Below, one piece after another: positions 23,613-34,707 of a stretch of DNA of 64,000 bases. The DNA comes from Enoplolaimus lenunculus. Its lineage: Eukaryota; Nematoda; Enoplea; Enoplida; Thoracostomopsidae. Below the pieces are notes generated by a model. That model was not told the DNA's origin and made no database searches. It was given only the letters and a program-made list of their open reading frames with translations. Each line of letters begins with the position of its first letter. Position 1 is the first letter of the stretch. The translations under genes were made by a program, and so were the position numbers. The DNA is taken from contig JASANG010003204.1 in assembly GCA_030248215.1 (NCBI GenBank), positions 124,001-188,000 of the forward strand, read 5' to 3'.

Positions 23613-25076
23613 ATTGCGATATTAAAACAGTAGTTTGAGCACGGCTGTAACCCGAATACGTGTACAAAATAATCTTACGTGTTCAGTACACGATTTATAA
23701 TTACACCATGTACGGTAATGATTAATGAAGCAAAATGAATTAAATTTGAACAAAAATAAACATATTTAAATTTAAAATCACAATTATTAAAATACGTCCT
23801 ACAGTCACCGGGTTTGTTCGTCTAAATGTTGTTCGCAGAGCTAATGTGCCTCAGTATGGATGCTAAGCAAAGGGGTAACAATAACAATGTATCTGGTGAC
23901 CCCTGGAATTCTTTTTTTGGTACTGGTGCATGAACAGCCCTGGACTTAAGATGGATATTTTTGCTAATTTTTTGATCTCGGACAAACAATATGGTTAGGC
24001 TCGAAATATACTATAATCAAAATAGTGCGTGTATTGGGATTTTTGTCAATGAGTTTGTAGGAATTTTTTCACAATTTGGGTAATATTAGAAACTGGCTTT
24101 CACGTCGCTCCGTTTCTTACATCCTTGCTATCGTCGTTGACTTGGGTACACTTTTGATAATTGCTTAGAGCTAACGAGTGTTGAAATGCATTGAGTTCTT
24201 ATAACTGAAAGATCCTAGACAAAGGCATTGGCTTGAAGCTGTTTGCTCGCCCAGGGTATTTGGTGAAGGCATCTATCTTGTGTACATCCCCTTTGGATAT
24301 AAAATAGTGGGCTTGTAAAAATGTCAAGGGTGTTTGTGGCGTGGGACGCAACGGCTAAACCAAAAATGAGGGGGGGTGCCCGCATATGCTGGTGTTCGAT
24401 TTATAATTGTAGCACATACGTCGCGAGCGACGCGAGCGAGAAGCTAAATGCAATTGTAATAATTTGTAAATGGTAGGTGGGAGCTCGCTATTTTTTAATA
24501 AAACTTTTCATTTCATGTTACGCAAAATTTTCGGATTTCAAAAATAACACGACCGACGCCCTACCCCCCCCCCGGCCTGCTAGGCTACTGCTAGTGGCTT
24601 GTGAACCTGACACATTTGCCTTGCCTGATCAAAAATTATGCAGATGACCGTGACGCAGCAACGGCTGCCATACGTCGACGCAGTAGTTTTGAATGATTCA
24701 ACAGTACGTGTTGCATGGCTTTTTCAATCATTGGTTTGGGAACTTTACCCTGAAAATATGGGGCAAAAGTAAGCCTCGGGGTCGGCGAAAAATATATTTA
24801 GTAGTAATCTGTGTAATTAAAGCTGGAATGCTGCACATACGTATTTTGGGCAACTTTCCTGGATTACATTGTTTACACAACAGAATTATGATTGTTGTGT
24901 GAAAAGAAAATTTGCATGCAGATTGTTGTGCATTCGATAATTTTTTGCGCATTGCGCAAAGTTGACTAGTAATATTAATTGTATGACTGACAACCGAGGG
25001 TATTTTGGTAATGTAGTATTATTATTGGTTACGATAATTTTATATGAAAGCTTGCAATTTACAACAATATTGGACT
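23613..25076. other. No gene recognised
   Basis: Mostly unique-looking AT-rich sequence. Near 24418-24440 there is a GTCGCGAGCGACGCGAGCGAG palindromic block of a type also seen near 1020, 30020 and 36598. The open stretch at 24636-24770 has no recognisable domain. Segment 24780-24960 (AAAGCTGGAATGCTGCACAT, ACGTATTTTGGGCAAC) recurs at 30970-31110, 22180-22270 and 38850-38890, so it is an interspersed repeat. Confidence 0.45.
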
Positions 25077-25206
25077 TGTGTACACTTTCACACCCTACGT
25101 TTAAGGTTAAGGCTTATGCAAAAGTTTACGTTTAAGCTTAGCTTAGGTAAACGTTTTTCGAAACCTAACGTAAATCTTAGCCTAAACCTAAACCTAAAGG
25201 TGTACA
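25077..25206. mobile_element. Third TTAGGC repeat family, copy near 25.1 kb
   Basis: A palindrome with ends GTGTACACTTTCACACC and GGTGTACAAC, and a core of AAGCTTAGCTTAGG and CCTAAACCTAAACCTAAAG. Similar copies are at 36405, 54778 and 62848. Confidence 0.55.
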
Positions 25207-25491
25207 ACAACAGTGCTGAATTGTAAACGATTTAGGAATCGTTATATGGTTCGGCATAGGATAAACGAGAGAGTTACGGTGACTTTTGACAGTTAAACTA
25301 AACTTATTTGTGTGTGAATTTACTTTTATTACAAACTGAGTCAAATTAGACTTTGATCAAACGAAAACTGAAATAAATTTGCGGCGCGAGCAGTGACTAT
25401 AATTTCATTGTTGCGGCAAAATGTAAATCTCGGAACGTGTGGTTCATAAAATATTATGAAATACTATAATTTGAGATTGGTTGAAGTGTTA

Positions 25492-26273
25492 TTGAGCGAA
25501 GCGAAAGTAAGTGCGAAGCTCGAAGTTTCGCGAAGCGTTTTATGTTTTGTACTTGGGGGTCGAAAGGTGGATGTCCGTCCGTCCGTCTGTCCGTCTGTTC
25601 GTCCGAAAACAATCTCAGGAACGGCTGAACCGGTTTTGATAAACTTTTTTGTTTGAAAGCCAATTATCCTGGGGTGTTAACCTCGCATTGGGGTTTTAAA
25701 ATTTTAAGCCGTTTAATAGCTACAGGCTAATTTGCATAATTAAATAAGTCTAATTTAGGACTTTCAACAGTATTTCACTAATTATTACAGTTAGAAGCAA
25801 TCTAATTTTAGCATTAAAGGGTTTTTGGGTGCGAGAAATCTGCGTAGGCTGTTTACAACCCTCCAAAACCGATAATTGAGCAGTTAGCTAATAGATAATT
25901 TGCATATTAGCATAGTTTATAAGCCTAAATTAGGACTTTTTACAATATTTCACTAATTATTAAGGTTAAAAGCAATATAATTTCAGCACTAAAGGGTTTT
26001 TAGGTTAGAGGAATTTGAATAAACAGTTTACAAACATCCAAAACCGATAAATGAATAGTTAGCTAATAGCTTATTTGCATATTGCTTAATGGACCAGACA
26101 AAATTAGGACTTTTTAAATTATTCCAATAATCATTAGGGTTTACTGAAACTTTTTGCGTGCGAGGAATCGGAATAAATTGTTTACAAACCTCCAAAACCG
26201 ATAAATGAATAGTTAGCTCATAACTAATTTGCACATTACCTTAATTGCTTACGTGTGTTCGAGCTTCGCTCAA
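25492..26273. mobile_element. Inverted-ended repeat with GTCCGTCC tract and ~175-bp internal units
   Basis: Begins ATTGAGCGAAGCGAAAG and ends in the inverted GAGCTTCGCTCAATAA. Near the left end is a (GTCC)n-like tract, then AACGGCTGAACCGGTTTTGA, a phrase I know from repeats in many invertebrate genomes. From about 25730 a unit of roughly 150-180 bp (TTTGCATA, TTAGGACTTT, CACTAATTATTA, AAAGGGTTTTT, CCAAAACCGATAA) repeats four times. The superfamily is not assigned. Confidence 0.65.
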
Positions 26274-26279
26274 TAAATG

Positions 26280-27031
26280 TAGTCCCACTACGACTGGTTT
26301 AGGCGGGGAGTTTTTTCTCTGTTAAGCATTAATGACGAGTGAAAAATGGTTGCGAACCTAATCAACAAGTTTAAACTGGTTTATATAGTCTGCTGATATG
26401 AATTAAAGTTTTACCGGATTTAAATAAGCTTACTATTGGTTTTTGGCTGGTGGGAGGCCCGGGTCCCCGGGTTCCCTCGTTTAATCCGGCGCTGGGCCCT
26501 CGTATAACTGCTGGCGTGAATATATACGTTTATACCTTGAGGTCGATTTTGTTTATCAACGAATAACGGATCGAATTGGTCGCAGCGCAGTGTGTCAAAT
26601 GAAGCACACGAAACGTGTTAACGCCACGAATTCGACCTTTGATCGGCGGCCGCCCGCTATATTCTACGGACCGGGTCCCGATCCAGTAGGCGTTTTCGAA
26701 TTGGCGCCAACAGCGGACGTCCACAAAATCCCTGTAATTTGTGCATCTTCCACAATATTTTGCGTACATCGTGTTACAATTTAACATAAAGGTGCAGTGA
26801 CGCCAGTCAAATAAATAAAATTTTGTAGCAGTCGGTTAAATAATTTGATCCAATCGGATCTCATGAACAGTCTGTGACAGCAGGTTTCCAGACTAATCCC
26901 TTATACAATCTCGTCTTTGTTAGGATTTGTTGCAGGATTTTGTTCCCGTTCGTGTTTGTCGTGGACAAAAATTCTAGTAATCGTTTACTGGTAATGTCTA
27001 TTCTCAATGCTGTGACTGAAGGTTGCACTAT
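26280..27031. other. No gene recognised
   Basis: Contains a GC-richer segment (26590-26740, with GCGGCCGC) open on both strands for 60-85 codons. Neither translation resembles a family I know. The rest shows no repeat with defined ends. Confidence 0.4.
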
Positions 27032-27039
27032 ACTTGTGG

Positions 27040-27429
27040 CAGGGTGCAACCGGAATTCCGGTTCCGGTTCCGGCATTTTTTCACCTTCCGGTTCCGGTTC
27101 CGGTAAATTTTTACCGGATTTAAAAATTCCGGTATTATAATTTGGCCTTTTTTGTAACTTTGCTAATTTTTAAGAATCTCTTTTGAAAGCCACTTGTACT
27201 CCGAATATAAGCCATTGATGGTGGATTTCACTTCAGTCGATGATGAAAATCTAAAATACACCAAATAAAATAAATACCTATGTTCGACTAAGGTTATTTC
27301 ACAAATAATAGAACAAAAATAAGATTAAAATGAAATTTTTGGTGATATGCATTTTTCACTTTCCGGTTCCGGTTCCGGTAAAATTTTCAAATTCCGGTTC
27401 CGGTAAATTGTAATTCCGGTTGCACCCTG
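27040..27429. mobile_element. hAT MITE (CAGGGTGCAACCGGAA), copy 1
   Basis: 390 bp with inverted ends CAGGGTGCAACCGGAAT and ATTCCGGTTGCACCCTG. An exact 8-bp target duplication, ACTTGTGG, lies at 27032-27039 and 27430-27437. Subterminal regions are strings of CCGGTT/CCGGAA hexamers. The middle matches copies 2, 3 and 5. Confidence 0.92.
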
Positions 27430-27435
27430 ACTTGT

Positions 27436-27616
27436 GGCCAATGTTGCTTTAAGGGGTGTAACAGTAGGTTAAGCGTATTCGTAAGCCTAAGCCTAAGCGT
27501 TGCAAAAATGTGTTCCTAAGCCTAAACCTAAGCAAAAAAAATGTAAATTAGAATCTAAACCTACCTTGTTATAGACGCCGCCAGAAACCTGGACGCTCAT
27601 TAAAGTAACATGGACC
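27436..27616. mobile_element. Family B MITE, edge hit by a hAT MITE
   Basis: Ends GGCCAATGTTGCTTTAAGG and CATTAAAGTAACATGGACC, with a core of CCTAAGCCTAAGCG and GCAAAAATG. The right flank is ACACTTGT. The original left flank, ATACTTGT (27030-27037), is now separated from it by the hAT MITE at 27040-27429. Confidence 0.8.
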
Positions 27617-27619
27617 ACA

Positions 27620-27780
27620 CTTGTTATGCGGCACTGTCCGGCGCTGTTCGCCACCGTCCGGCGAAGTGTGTCACTGGTGTCTCACACCATACACTATCGT
27701 ACGTGAGTAGTTTGCGTACGATAGGCCGCTCGGTGACGGACGGCATCGGACGTCATCAAAACTATAGCGGCACCCTTAGG
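27620..27780. mobile_element. Palindromic GC-rich MITE
   Basis: The arms GCGGCACTGTCCGGCGCTG and GGACGTCATCAAAACTATAG + CGGCACCCTTA surround a CGTACG-containing middle. It is related to 17537-17680. Confidence 0.5.
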
Positions 27781-27978
27781 CATAACCAAGCTATAGCCTA
27801 AGCGTAAGCTAAGCTTGAAGTGTGAATGCAGTATATATGCAAGACCCGTTTACTGTAATGGATTAGCAGTAAAAACGGGGGCTTATCGCTTTTGTTAGTG
27901 TTATTTTAGTCGAATATTATTGGTTGCATACGTTTCTGGGTATAGATTTGTATGTATCATAAACTGCTGGCTGTGACC

Positions 27979-28247
27979 CTAAGGATTGCGCTATACTCGC
28001 CGCGCGGCGCCGCTGGACGCCGCTGCGCGTAAAGTATACCGCAGCCCCCTAAAGTCGTAACTAACCTAGGCTTAATCACACCGCCGAGTATTTCGTTTGA
28101 CGCACTGTACTGACGCTAAGGATTGCGCTATACTCGCCGCGCGGCGCCGCTGGACGCCGCTGCGCGTAAAGTATACCGCAGCCCCCTAAAGTCGTAACTA
28201 ACCTAGGCTTAATCACACCGCCGAGTATTTCGTTTGACGCACTGTAC
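27979..28247 (+). repeat. 137-bp tandem duplication
   Basis: Two copies, starting at 27979 and 28116, are identical as far as I can read. Each contains a GC-rich palindrome (CGCGCGGCGCCGCTGGACGC) followed by TAACTAACCTAGGCTTAATC. The identity implies a recent event. Confidence 0.9.
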
Positions 28248-28807
28248 GTTAAATCAGTTTGTAATCCTATGTCGAGTAGTTTCTGAAATCACAGTAGAAA
28301 ACAAACAAATAAAACGAAACAAAACGAGTCGATGGGGCGGCAGGGTTCGACGGGAATGGCTGGGAACGTTTGATTTGTGTTCCGGTTCCGGTTTCCAACG
28401 AAAAAAACAAAACGCAGGAACTGAATTTTGTACGGATTTATGACGGTATACAGATCGGAATCTGACGAGCGTTAGCGCATACGCGGTCAAATTTTAGGCA
28501 AAAGGTTCGTTTTGATGGTACTGTTTAAGTTAGAATGATCCGTATCCGATCCGTAGAGCCAATTATTTTATTTTCTGAATAGAAGCCAGAGTTTTTTTGG
28601 TTGCAAGTCGCTCGTAGCAACCATTGCATCAGTGTACATTGAATTTAACTGGACATGTATTGTAAGTGGGTTAAAATCAGGGATGTCGTGGGGTAAAATC
28701 TTTTCAACCATACCCCATCCCCAGGGATTGGTTCCCGTTGGCATCCCCGGACGTGGTGGGCGTCATGTAGGTGTTGTCATACAGATGTCCTATGTGTCTG
28801 TAATCAT

Positions 28808-28958
28808 GGCCCATGTATAGAGCAGGGCCGGATCGTTTTTTCGTAGGAGCTATAATAGAGTCAAATTAAGCTTTAGACTAATTTTTTTGACTTAGGCTTA
28901 GGTGTAGGCTTAGGAATATGCTTATACTACTGTTCCGGCCCTGTTCTATACATGGGCC
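28808..28958. mobile_element. Family C MITE with TTAGGC core
   Basis: Inverted ends GGCCCATGTATAGAGCAGGG and CCCTGTTCTATACATGGGCC. Exact 8-bp target duplication GTAATCAT (28800-28807 and 28959-28966). The core has GACTTAGGCTTAGGTGTAGG. Confidence 0.9.
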
Positions 28959-29388
28959 GTAATCATTAAAGAAGCATGCGAAAAGACGTTATGACAAATG
29001 ATTAATGACGCTAATTTGCCATTATTTTGATTGTATCTTGATTGTTTGAAGCGATGCTAAAACACCACGCAATCGTTCAAGTTTTTGCAGCGAGAACTTG
29101 CAGCTGTAATTTGGCGCGTGCAATTTTTGAACAGAAACAACTTGCGGCTGCAACGTGTAACTGCAAGTTTGGTTCAAAAACGACGCTGCAACGGTATCGT
29201 GAAATGTTAGGGTCTTGCAGATCAAAACATTTTAGCACACCACTATGTACGTATTATTGAACTCCACGTCGAGGGGCATCTATCCGAGTTTTGACGAGCC
29301 GGGCGCGTGCTTGTGACCACGTGATTGAAAAGTGAGCATCCGAATGGTTAAAACATAATAGCTTGAGCGTTGAACAATATGTAGTAAG

Positions 29389-29766
29389 CAGGGTGCAACC
29401 GGAAGTACAATTTACCGGAACCGGAACCGGAATTTGAAAATTTTACCGGAACCGGAAAGTGAAAACTGTATTTCACAAAAATTTCATTTTAATCGTATTT
29501 TTTTGCTCTATTATTTGTGAAACAACCTTAGTCGAACATAGGTATTTATTTTATTTGTTGTATTTTAGATTTTCATCGTCGACTGAAGTGAAATCCACCA
29601 TCAATGGCTTATATTCGGAGTACAAGTGGCTTTCAAAAGAGATTCTTAAAAATTAGCAAAGTTAAGAAAACGGCCAAATTATAATACCGGAATTTTTAAA
29701 TCCGGTAATAATTTACCGGAACCGGAAGGTGAAAAATGCCGGAACCGGGATTCCGGTTGCACCCTG
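29389..29766. mobile_element. hAT MITE, copy 2, with intact 65-codon frame
   Basis: 378 bp in opposite orientation to copy 1. Its flanks, GTAGTAAG and GTACTAGG, agree at 6 of 8 positions. It carries an open frame of 65 codons (29459-29656, plus strand) that is almost identical to one in copy 5 (40184-40381, minus), ending STINGLYS.YKWLSKEILKN. I do not recognise a domain in it. Confidence 0.88.
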
Positions 29767-30538
29767 GTACTAGGCTCATTTGATTTAGCTCTACGTTCGC
29801 AGCGAAGTGCTGCGAAAGTGTTGCAAATCATGTGTAAACGTACCGAATTTTCGGCAAGATCCGGATTCCATGAAGGCCCTTCAGTGAAATTGTATATAAG
29901 CTCGTGATATAAATCGTCGAGCGAAAAATTGAGACATTGCAAGTTTGCCTGAAATGGTCAAATAATTCCATGAGTCTCATGCAGTGACGGATTGAGTAAT
30001 GGTAGAAAAAAAGCATTGCGTGAGCAAAGCGAAGCGAACAAGAAGCCAAACGCCATTTTAGTGCTAAAGCTTAATACAAAATGTCAGTTTTTGATCCCTC
30101 TTAGGGCGGCCTATGGCGCGGTGGCGCGTCCGTTGGAACCGCAATTGATGCGTTCGAACGACGTCGGACGTACCCTGAACATTTTGGGACAACCACTGTT
30201 TGAAAACGTATTCAAAACTACAAAAATGTAACAACGTGTTCCCGTCAACACTCCATTCTCGGGTTCAAAAGTTATCAAGACATTTAATTGTGGGCAACTC
30301 CGGAATATTTGGGTTGTGGTCTCCAAGTAATGGTGTGGTTCTAAAAAATTTTGTAAACAAGCGACAGCTGCTGTAGGTTGTAGAGCAATATTTTGACTTC
30401 AAATACCTACCGAACCAATGCAAATGCTTTAGGAAACCAAGGGGTAAAGGGGTGACTCATTGCATGGACCTGTGGGTGCGTTCTTGCGTACAACCGAATG
30501 ACCGGGTTGAATTACTAGCGTTTTGTAATACCAGATGC

Positions 30539-30913
30539 CAGGCTGCGACCGGAATTCCGGTTCCGGCATTTTTCCACCTTCCGGTTCCGGTAAATTTTTA
30601 CCGGATTTAAAAATTCCGGTGTTATAACTTGGCCGTTTTCTTAACTGTGCTAATTTTTAAGAATCTCTTTTGAAAGCCACTTGTACTCCAAATATAAGTT
30701 ATTGATGGCGGATTTCACTTCAGTCGATGATGAAAATATAAAATACAACAAATAAAATAAATACCTATGTTCGACTAAGGTTATTTCACAATAGAGCAAA
30801 AAATAAGATTAAAATGAAATTTTTGGTGAAATGCATTTTTCACTTTCCGGTTCCGGTAAAATTTTCAAATTCCGGTTCCGGTTCCGATAAATTGTAATTC
30901 CGGTTGCACCCTG
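30539..30913. mobile_element. hAT MITE, copy 3
   Basis: 375 bp, ends CAGGCTGCGACCGGAAT and ATTCCGGTTGCACCCTG. Exact 8-bp target duplication CCAGATGC (30531-30538 and 30914-30921). Confidence 0.92.
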
Positions 30914-31399
30914 CCAGATGCATGCCCTTCAATTAAAAAGACATGTTCGGCAATCAACATATCGATATTATTAAAGCTGGAACGCCCCACGTACGTATTT
31001 TGGGCAACGTTTATCAATACTTTGTTTACAATATTTTCTTACAACAAAAACGTGAATGTTCAATGAAAAGAAACTTTGCATGCAGATTGTTGTGCATTCG
31101 TTACCTTTGCGCATTACACAAAACTAACAGACGTGCTATTACTGTAACCGTTTAGATGTTGTTAGAATACTAATTGAAAACACCCGAGGTTACTGCGACA
31201 GCCCTTAGTAGTACACAGCGGTAAACCCCGAAGAAGTGTGGATGTCTTACGGGTCTCTTGTTAGGTTAAGTCGACCGTACTGTACTAGTAAATGGTGATA
31301 GCGCTTAGGTGCGTAGCCAGAGCAAGTGTGGGGTCGACGCCACCAAATCCATTGAACTAAGAATGTTGGCTCTTTTACGGTTTCCTCCCACATGTAATG

Positions 31400-31960
31400 T
31401 TAATGTTTACGCTCAGACTGAGGTATATGCCAATGCTTGGGCTTAGGCATCAGGGTGCAACCGGAATTACAATTTACCAAAGCCGGAATTTGAAAAAATA
31501 ACCTGAAACGGAACCGGAAAATGAAAAATACATGCCATTGAAAAATTTATTTTAATTACCTTTGTTGCAATATTATTGGTGAAATAACACTAGTTTGAGA
31601 TAAGTATTCACTTTATCTGCTGTATTTTAGATTTTCATAATCCACGGAAGCGAAATCTACCGTCGATGGTTGATTTTCGGCGATTGTGCATGTTTGCATA
31701 CTATACTAATGAAATCTATTTAATTTTTATCGTCATTTTTCAGTAAAATATCTTAATTTCCAGCGACAAAATTGTAATACCGGACATTTTAATTGCGGTA
31801 AAAATTTACCAGAACCGGAACCGAAGGTGAAAAAATGTCGGAACCGCAACAGGAATTCCGGTTGCACCCTGTTAGGCTTAGGGGTTAGCCTCTTTCTAAA
31901 CCTAAGACTGTGCCTAAACGCAAACCCAAGCCTAAATGTGGCCGGGAAAGTCTACAAGAG
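31400..31960. mobile_element. TTAGGC-core repeat interrupted by a hAT MITE
   Basis: Halves at 31400-31450 and 31872-31960 join across the insertion: the left has CTCAGACTGAGG and CTTGGGCTTAGG, the right CCTAAGACTGTGCCTAAACG and AAGTCTACAAGAGTCG. It belongs to the family ending in GTACAAGAGCC. Confidence 0.6.
31451..31871. mobile_element. hAT MITE, copy 4 (older)
   Basis: 421 bp, with ends CAGGGTGCAACCGGAATT and AATTCCGGTTGCACCCTG. Flanks TTAGGCAT and TTAGGCTT form an 8-bp target duplication with one mismatch. Its interior is more diverged than in copies 1, 2, 3 and 5. Confidence 0.88.
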
Positions 31961-32231
31961 TCGAAATGTTTCTGTTGCTGATATTTAACGATATCGGGCG
32001 GGTACCCTGGATTGCAGTTTCTTTGTAAATTTTTCGACTTCTAAGATTCAAAACGTTAATGTATTTAAAGCCTGTGACAAGTGATTTTTTTAGATTCTTA
32101 TCTTATCATTCATTTCTACCCTCGTCTCAAGCTTACTTGCAAACAGTAAACGCGACCAAAGTCGGCATATTTTTTCGCATACACAGCATCGCCAGTATCT
32201 TTTGATCGTTGAACAATTTTCCATACTGCAG

Positions 32232-32447
32232 GTTTTTTGCTTGTGTTTTTGTCTTTTGTATTGTTTGTTTGTTGTTTATTTTTTATATTATTATTATTAC
32301 TATTGTTGTTGTCGTTTTCATCGTCGTCGTCGTCGCTGTCGCCATCGACAGCATCTGTCGCTCCAACTGTTGTTGTTGTTGTTGTTGTTCCGGCGGCGAC
32401 TGGAGGAACAGCAGCACCAGCGGTTGCGAGCCAGAAATCTTGTGACA
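32232..32447 (+). repeat. Trinucleotide tracts (TAT, GTC, TGT)
   Basis: Consecutive tracts (TAT)n, (GTC)n and (TTG)n keep all three plus-strand frames open, giving hydrophobic, Ser-rich or Val-rich translations. A TGCAG acceptor-like site at 32231 and a strong A|GTAAGT donor-like site at 32447 bracket the stretch. It could therefore be an exon, but repeat structure explains the open frames. Confidence 0.5.
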
Positions 32448-32867
32448 GTAAGTCGTAGCCGAGTCGAAGGCAGCCGATGGCAGAGTCGTAGTACGCACGG
32501 TATTCGGCGCTGTCATCGAGTAGCTTTTCGACGAAGCCGGTAAAATCTGGAAAGTAACATTGGCATACGCTTTAAGCATAGGATTAGGTTGAACAGGCAC
32601 AGATTTTAAAGCGTTTCTGGGGTACTACGTACTCCAACGGTCAACGTTTGATTCAAGCCACATTATGACCAACAATAATGTGATTATTTTAAGATATATT
32701 ATTTTTAAGATAAAACTGGGGATGTGATTGTTTTGACCCCCCCCCCCCCAGTGTTTGGGGGTTTGCTTGTATACATCAGGTTGAGTTCTGTACGAATATA
32801 CAAAGTTTTTTTGGCAAATATGAAACGTTTTTTCCAGTTTTCGCCTCATTTAAGAGTAAGGCTCGCT

Positions 32868-32972
32868 GGTTTGGCTTAGGCTTTTAGGCAAAGACTACGG
32901 TAATCGTTTTTCTTAACCTAAGCCTGAGTCTAAGCGTGAATATGAGCCAATCGTACAAGAGTCGAGTCGAGT
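32868..32972. mobile_element. Third TTAGGC repeat family, copy near 32.9 kb
   Basis: GGTTTGGCTTAGGCTTTTAGG on the left and CCTAAGCCTGAGTCTAAGCG, then CGTACAAGAGTCG, on the right. No clear target duplication is seen. Confidence 0.5.
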
Positions 32973-33108
32973 TCCATGATATCCGTCTGCCGACGGACAG
33001 TCCTTCGTTTACCTGCTGGCAGAGTTGACATCATTGATTTTCACAGTGGTTTTCTGTTGATTGAGTATTGTATGGTAACGTGAGCAAGCAATTGAAACGC
33101 ACCAAATG

Positions 33109-33372
33109 TTTGTTGAAGTTTGTTGCTCGGAGTTCGACGAGTTTGTTGAAGTTTGTTGCTCGGAGTTCGACGAGTTTGTTGAAGTTTGTTGCTCGGAGTT
33201 CAGCGCGTTTGTTGAAGTTTGTTGCTCGGAGTTCAACGAGTTTGTTGTAGTTTATTGCTCGGAGTTCGACGAGTTTGTTGAAGTTTGTTGCTCGGAGTTC
33301 AACGAATTTGTCGAAGTTTGTTGCTCGGAGTTCGACGAGTTTGTTGCAGTTTGTTGCTCGGAGTTGAATGAA
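33109..33372 (+). repeat. 33-bp minisatellite, 8 units, open in several frames
   Basis: Eight in-phase 33-bp units of the type TTTGTTGAAGTTTGTTGCTC plus GGAGTTCGACGAG. The plus strand reads FVEVCCSEFDE repeats, another plus frame reads LLKFVARSSTS, and the minus strand reads NSEQQTSTNSS. With a period divisible by three and no stop in the unit, several frames stay open by construction. No start context or flanking exon supports a protein. Confidence 0.85.
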
Positions 33373-34087
33373 TTTGAATTTTTAAAATTGAAAGTTTAAT
33401 TTTGAAAAAAGTTAGTTTGCTATTATACGAAGTGGATAGTGGCGAATGTTGAAGAACTTAGTGCTTGGTGTACAAAAATGTTTAGTGTTCACACACAAGT
33501 AGAGTTCAGTTAAATGATTACCGTTGAATGTCGAAGTTTGATCGTTGTATAAGTTTGGATTCAAGCTAAATACGACGAATTTAGCATTGAAGCTAAAACC
33601 TGAAATAGAAGGCGGTATTAGAAAACCTTTGGAAATTTAAGAAAGGCTGGTGAAAAGATGTTTGGTACTCAATATGAATCGTTGGGATGGTGGTTTAGTA
33701 TTTGATATCACAGGTGTTCCGTCGTGTCATACTATGACGCCTGTATCCGGGTCGTATCTGTCAAGTTGAAATGCTGGGTACCGTAGCGCAAAAAACGGAA
33801 ATGGTGTGCATTTGTTTCGGATTCGAACAATATTAAATATGCCGGGTACTACTGAATCCGTGCTTCCGGATCCGGCAGGCAATCGATCTTTGGTTCTGGT
33901 TCCGATAAAATTCTGTTGACCTCCGGCTCCGGCGTTTTTTTTTTTGCATCCGTGTCGAGTACTTGTTTACTTATGATCGAAAAACTTTTCCACCACACAT
34001 AATCATTTGGTTAATAAAATAGGCTAAGGCTTAGGCTTAGGTTTAGGTAACGGACAGAATTTGCAATATTTGTTTTTGATATCTTGT
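33373..34087. other. No gene recognised
   Basis: Contains a diverged accession of the hAT-like repeat at about 33775-33960 (CCGGATCCGG, CCGATAAAATTCTGTTGACC, CTCCGGCGTT) and a short TAGGCTTAGGTTTAGG run at 34020-34050. Confidence 0.4.
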
Positions 34088-34163
34088 GACTTTTCGGGTT
34101 AACCTTAGCTCGGACTTTTCGGGTTAACCTTAGCTCGGACTTTTCGGGTTAACCTTTGCTCGA
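34088..34163 (+). repeat. 25-bp tandem triplicate
   Basis: Three units of GACTTTTCGGGTTAACCTT plus AGCTCG, nearly identical. Confidence 0.85.
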
Positions 34164-34250
34164 ATATGAGACGAGTGAATTTTGTCTTCTATCACATTAA
34201 AATTGTGGGGGGGATTAAACAAGTACCTGTGGTTACTTGCTGCGTGCATG

Positions 34251-34510
34251 GGACCATGTTACTTTTAAGGGCGTAACAGTAGATTAAGCGTATTCCTAAG
34301 TCTAAGCCTAAGCCTACGCGTTGCAAAAATGAGTTCCTAAGCCTAAGCCTAAGCCTAAGCGTTGCAAAAGCGTATTCCTAAGCCTAAGCCTAAGCGTTGC
34401 AAAAATGTGTTCCTAAGCCTAAGCCTAAGCAAAAATGTAATCTAGAATCTAAACGTACTCTTTTATAGACCCGCCAGAAACCTGGACACCCCTTAAAGTA
34501 ACATGGATCC
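34251..34510. mobile_element. Family B MITE with a short 30-bp array
   Basis: Ends GGACCATGTTACTTTTAAGG and CCTTAAAGTAACATGGATCC. Inside are three units of CCTAAGCCTAAGCGTTGCAAA type, an early stage of the array seen at 49 kb. I could not see a target duplication. Confidence 0.8.
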
Positions 34511-34707
34511 GAATATGTATAACTAACAAAACGAAAATGTATTTGTTGTCGGGGGGGGGGGGGTGGAAGAAGTAAGCAACAGTGTCAGGTTGATGTTGTC
34601 AGGTTGAAGCTTGAGTTAACGGATTAATTGTTTCAATTTAATTATAAACTTGAATTTGATTCGGCGTTAAGAATGAAACTGAGAAAAGTTAATTTTTAAG
34701 TATACTA

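Noticed and set aside
24636-24770. Missing oxidase exon
   Set aside because: The open stretch does not contain the DGGVR, GTDV or GRP motifs expected for the next HAO exon.
32202-32600. Membrane or Ser/Val-rich protein in the trinucleotide region
   Set aside because: All three frames are open because of (TAT), (GTC) and (TTG) tracts; the splice-like sites alone do not support a gene.
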